Shown here in pieces: positions 6,339 through 8,661 of a stretch of DNA of 8,661 nucleotides (positions within the stretch are counted from its first letter, which is position 1; every line of letters begins with the position of its first letter). The stretch is from assembly GCA_018660405.1 (NCBI GenBank), contig JABJKL010000177.1, positions 1 through 8,661 on the forward strand, written 5' to 3'. The DNA is from Pseudomonadota bacterium (GTDB lineage Bacteria; Pseudomonadota; Gammaproteobacteria; Arenicellales; Arenicellaceae). The notes under the pieces are model-generated. The model had not been told where the DNA came from and ran no database searches. It saw only the letters and a program-made list of their open reading frames with translations. The position numbers and the translations under genes were made by a program.

Positions 6339-7397
6339 TTGAGTGCCCGCAATAAAACCGTCACCGTTTCTCTGGCGATACTCGCCGTAATCGCTGTTTT
6401 TTATGTGTTGGTTGTCGGACAAGCGCTGCTTGTTCCGTTAGCTGTCGCGGTAATGATTTGGTACATCATTAACGCCCTTAGTGGTGCTTACCAGCGCTGG
6501 ATAATCCCTCAAATTTTAAAACCTGAATGGTTAATGAAGTTATTTGCGGTGTTAACCATAGCGGTCGCCGCCTCTGCCGTATTCAATATGATCGAATCCA
6601 GCATTGGCACGGTTGTGGCGCAAGCGCCGGCGTATCGAGCCAATCTCGATAGCCTCATCGGCCAATGGTTTCGAGAATATGGTCTCGAAAAGTACCTGAA
6701 TATCACCGAGATAACTCAATCAATTGAATTTGTACCCTTTGTTACTGCGCTCGGCGCTGCGCTCACTGGGCTGTTCGGAAAATCTTTATTGGTGATTGTT
6801 TATGTGTTGTTCTTGTTACTGGAACAAACACGATTCGATTCCAAAATGTCTGCTTTATTTCCAGATGCCGCCCGTCGCGACGAAGTCCGTTCTCTAATTT
6901 CGCGCACCCAGGAAGACATCCAAACATATGTTTGGATAAAAACACTGGCAAGCATTACCACCGGTGTTTCCAGCTATGTCGTTCTTTTGTTTGTGGGTGT
7001 CGACTTTCCAGAGTTCTGGGCCTTTCTAATTTTTATGCTTAATTTCATACCCACCATTGGTTCTATTATTGCCACTTTATTCCCCGCTGTGCTCACGCTG
7101 GTTCAATTCGAGGCACCCCTCCAGCCGTTTCTTATTGTTTTGCTGAGCGTTGGTTCTATTCAGTTTTTAATTGGTAGCGTAATCGAGCCGCGCCTTTTGG
7201 GGGCTTCTCTAAATTTAAGCCCTCTGGTTGTGTTGTTATCCCTCGCGTTATGGGGCAGCATTTGGGGAATCGCTGGAATGTTTCTATGCGTTCCGCTGAC
7301 CGTTATTTGCGTTATTATTCTTGCGCATTTTGGCCAAACCCGGCCCATTGCGGTGCTGCTTTCAGGGAATGGTAAACTCCGGTTTGTCGATGGATAA
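6339..7397 (+). CDS. AI-2E/PerM-family inner-membrane transporter
   Basis: The protein has 352 residues and several hydrophobic membrane segments: about 8-42, 66-88, 133-161, 203-222, 225-255, 263-283 and 296-331. The C-terminal half carries the family's hallmarks NFIPTIGSIIATLFP (235-249), IEPRLLG (282-288), LSPLVVLLSLALWG (293-306) and WGIAGMFLCVPLT (309-321). Members include TqsA, linked to autoinducer-2 export, and PerM-like proteins linked to Na+/H+ exchange, so the name does not fix the substrate and none can be read here. The start is uncertain: TTG at 6339 lies shortly after an in-frame stop at 6327 and has no clear ribosome-binding site, but the next in-frame ATG (6453) would remove the first membrane segments. 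A 104-base gap separates it from sufT with no strong promoter or terminator, so it may be partly cotranscribed. I see no functional link to SUF. Confidence 0.9.
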   Translation: MSARNKTVTVSLAILAVIAVFYVLVVGQALLVPLAVAVMIWYIINALSGAYQRWIIPQILKPEWLMKLFAVLTIAVAASAVFNMIESSIGTVVAQAPAYRANLDSLIGQWFREYGLEKYLNITEITQSIEFVPFVTALGAALTGLFGKSLLVIVYVLFLLLEQTRFDSKMSALFPDAARRDEVRSLISRTQEDIQTYVWIKTLASITTGVSSYVVLLFVGVDFPEFWAFLIFMLNFIPTIGSIIATLFPAVLTLVQFEAPLQPFLIVLLSVGSIQFLIGSVIEPRLLGASLNLSPLVVLLSLALWGSIWGIAGMFLCVPLTVICVIILAHFGQTRPIAVLLSGNGKLRFVDG

Positions 7398-7418
7398 ATA
7401 ATCTTATTCCCTTTCATC

Positions 7419-7455
7419 CTGGTGCTCCATAAAACCAATGTTGTTGGAGTACTAG
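7419..7455 (+). terminator. Possible hairpin terminator between convergent genes
   Basis: CTGGTGCTCC (7419-7428) can pair with GGAGTACTAG (7446-7455) over ten base pairs, two of them G-U, around a 17-base loop. The G-U pairs exist only in + strand RNA; on the other strand they become A-C mismatches, so the hairpin favours the transcript of the transporter gene. It lies 21 bases past that gene's stop codon and overlaps the stop of the convergent ada-like gene. No T-run follows, so it is at best a weak intrinsic terminator or a 3' end protector. Confidence 0.35.
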
Positions 7456-8324
7456 CTTCCCGCAGTCAACGCCTCCCGTACTAACAAGGTCTGCTTTCGT
7501 GTCGTTCCCCAACGATAATTTCCAATCAGACCCGATTTTTGAATCACCCGGTGACAAGGAATCAATATCGATACAGGATTAGCGCCAATGGCCGTGCCCA
7601 CTGCCCGTTGAGCTTGGGGTCGGCCAATCTTGCTGGCTAACTGTTGATAGCCTGTTGTTTCACCAAACGGTATATCCAACAGCGCGCGCCAAACCTGCAC
7701 TTGAAAGTTTGTGCCGCGCACATCCAGCTTAACGGGTTTGCTGGTTTTGGTAGAGAAAATGGTGCCTGCCAAAATCAGCGCCTGAACTTGATCCTCTTCA
7801 ACTTCCGCCGCGGGCCATTCATCTTGAACTCTCTGTAAGGCCTGTTCCATGGAAAAATCAGCACTTATAAACTGAAGGGAACATATGCCCCGGGGGGTCC
7901 ATGCTATATACACCTCACCAAATGGCGTACCACTCAAGCCACAACGTATGCTGACTCCTCCACCTAGCTTAATCAACTCGCCGGGGGTCATCGCAATAAT
8001 ATTAACGGTGCAATCGTATAGCCTGGATGCCGAAGAAAACCCCCCATCCAGCGCTGTATCCATAACCCGGTTGCCGGCCCGCAACCCATCGGCTGCACGC
8101 AAATAGGAAACAAACTGAATAAAGCGGGACGGGGTAATTCCTGCCCAGGATTTGAACAACCGGGTTAGCTGTAGACCAGAAACACCTAAGTGCTTTGCAA
8201 GTTGGGCTGGCGATAAAATTTCCTGCTTTGATTCGGAAATACTTTTAATGGCGCGCGCTACCAGCTCATAGCGATCAGTATTGCTTTTTTTTTCAGCTGT
8301 TAAATCCATACGCAAAGTTTGCAC
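7452..8324 (-). CDS. Ada-like fusion: AraC helix-turn-helix plus methylated-DNA-protein-cysteine methyltransferase
   Basis: The protein (290 residues from the GTG at 8324) joins two domains of E. coli Ada. Residues about 20-118 are an AraC-type helix-turn-helix (LSPAQLAKHLGVSGLQLTRLFKSW, then TPSRFIQFVSYLRAADGL). Residues about 132-285 are O6-alkylguanine-DNA methyltransferase, with VWRALLDIPFGETTGYQQLA (211-230), the IPCHRV active site with acceptor Cys257, and RWGTTRKQTLLVRE (271-284). It should repair O6-methylguanine by transferring the methyl group irreversibly to Cys257. The N-terminal zinc and Cys38 phosphotriester-sensing domain of Ada is absent, so methyl-induced activation by the classical route is unlikely; any regulatory role is open. 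The start could instead be the ATG at 8309; neither has a good ribosome-binding site. It lies 58 bases downstream of the protease gene on the same strand. Confidence 0.93.
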   Translation of the reverse strand: MQTLRMDLTAEKKSNTDRYELVARAIKSISESKQEILSPAQLAKHLGVSGLQLTRLFKSWAGITPSRFIQFVSYLRAADGLRAGNRVMDTALDGGFSSASRLYDCTVNIIAMTPGELIKLGGGVSIRCGLSGTPFGEVYIAWTPRGICSLQFISADFSMEQALQRVQDEWPAAEVEEDQVQALILAGTIFSTKTSKPVKLDVRGTNFQVQVWRALLDIPFGETTGYQQLASKIGRPQAQRAVGTAIGANPVSILIPCHRVIQKSGLIGNYRWGTTRKQTLLVREALTAGS

Positions 8325-8333
8325 GCTCTGCGC

Positions 8334-8351
8334 AATCAGGTCGACCCGAAT
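8334..8351. promoter_or_regulatory. Imperfect 18-bp palindrome upstream of the ada-like gene
   Basis: The half-sites AATCAGGTC (8334-8342) and ATTCGGGTC (reverse complement of 8343-8351) agree at seven of nine positions, with a perfect GGTCGACC core. It ends ten bases before the GTG start of the ada-like gene, a position where a regulator could block transcription or translation. It may be a chance palindrome; no matching copy was noticed elsewhere in the window. Confidence 0.2.
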
Positions 8352-8382
8352 TTTTCATGTGGCCCCGATTTACACTGCGGGA

Positions 8383-8661
8383 TTAACCCTCTGGATTGAA
8401 AGGCTCATCCGCGTCGGTAATTTCTTCTTCAATCATTACGCTTGCTTGAGAAAGCACAATTGCTTTCAACAAATTAAGCGCTTCACCAAGTTGGTAATCT
8501 GAAATGTCCTCTTCAGCCGTAGAGCTTAATTCATTCTGTTCCTTCTCATTGTCCAAATGCCCACGCAAATCGCTTTCCCGAACCCGCAGCCTTGAGGGTT
8601 CAGGCCGCGTGACCTCCAGTCGTTCAACGAAAATATCGGGCTCTATTCCTTCTGCCTGAAT
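8383..8661 (-). CDS. Carboxyl-terminal processing protease (S41 family), C-terminal fragment cut by the window edge
   Basis: The frame is open to the right edge and gives the last 92 residues of a longer protein. It begins IQAEGIEPDIFVERLEV, which matches the conserved IQxxGIxPDI segment found just after the catalytic domain of S41 C-terminal processing proteases (CtpA/Prc family), normally preceded by a YYTPSGRS-like motif. The remaining sequence, with ESDLRGHLDNE and ISDYQLGEALNLLKAIVL, resembles the C-terminal tails of pseudomonad-type CtpA proteins as I recall them. Family members are periplasmic serine proteases with a Ser-Lys dyad and a PDZ domain that process or degrade envelope proteins. 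The signal peptide, PDZ domain and catalytic residues lie outside the window. The terminal 10 or so residues are strongly acidic. Confidence 0.8.
   Translation of the reverse strand: MQAEGIEPDIFVERLEVTRPEPSRLRVRESDLRGHLDNEKEQNELSSTAEEDISDYQLGEALNLLKAIVLSQASVMIEEEITDADEPFNPEG

Noticed and set aside
8293..8358. Small open frame starting at the ATG on the - strand (8358) upstream of the ada-like gene
   Set aside because: It has 21 codons, is out of frame with the ada-like gene, overlaps its start and has no ribosome-binding site or recognisable sequence.
1..8661. tRNA, rRNA or riboswitch
   Set aside because: I saw no cloverleaf-like or ribosomal sequence, and the leader before iscR (about 29 bases) is too short for a riboswitch.

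Overview
The window looks like a chromosomal segment of a gammaproteobacterium. It carries a complete SUF iron-sulfur cluster assembly operon headed by an IscR-type regulator (iscR-sufB-sufC-sufD-sufS-sufT, all on the + strand). A free-living marine or soil lineage such as the Cellvibrionales or a relative is my guess. It rests on remembered gene order and protein resemblance, not on a search.

Layout: positions 1-445 are mobile-element debris. From left to right this is the tip of a probable IS3-type element (about 1-54), which cuts a 5'-end fragment of an IS30-family transposase gene (- strand, 36-254, outer end near 306), then a block of three spaced short repeats (363-438, tip at 445) that resembles the multiply repeated end of an IS21-type element. 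Positions 446-545 hold a C8 tract, a near-ideal sigma-70 promoter (482-510) and a 25-bp palindrome (509-533) that matches the IscR type-1 operator and covers the end of the -10 box and the predicted transcription start. The suf operon runs from 546 to 6234 with short gaps or overlaps. A separate + strand gene follows (6339-7397) for an AI-2E/PerM-family membrane protein. Two - strand genes converge on it: a compact Ada-like protein (AraC helix-turn-helix plus O6-alkylguanine-DNA methyltransferase, 7452-8324) and, cut by the right edge, the C-terminus of an S41 carboxyl-terminal processing protease (8383-8661).

How the genes work together: SufS takes sulfur from cysteine, SufB, SufC and SufD form the scaffold and ATPase complex on which clusters are built, and SufT is a DUF59/MIP18-type maturation factor. 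IscR senses cluster supply through its own [2Fe-2S] site (Cys91, Cys97, Cys104, His107) and probably represses the whole operon through the operator at 509-533. No sufA, sufE or sufU lies in the window, so the carrier and the sulfur-transfer partner must be encoded elsewhere or be replaced.

I see no convincing undescribed system. The points most worth a second look are the IscR-on-SUF control architecture, the lack of a sulfurtransferase partner, and the stacked insertion-sequence ends that stop about 36 bp before the suf promoter.
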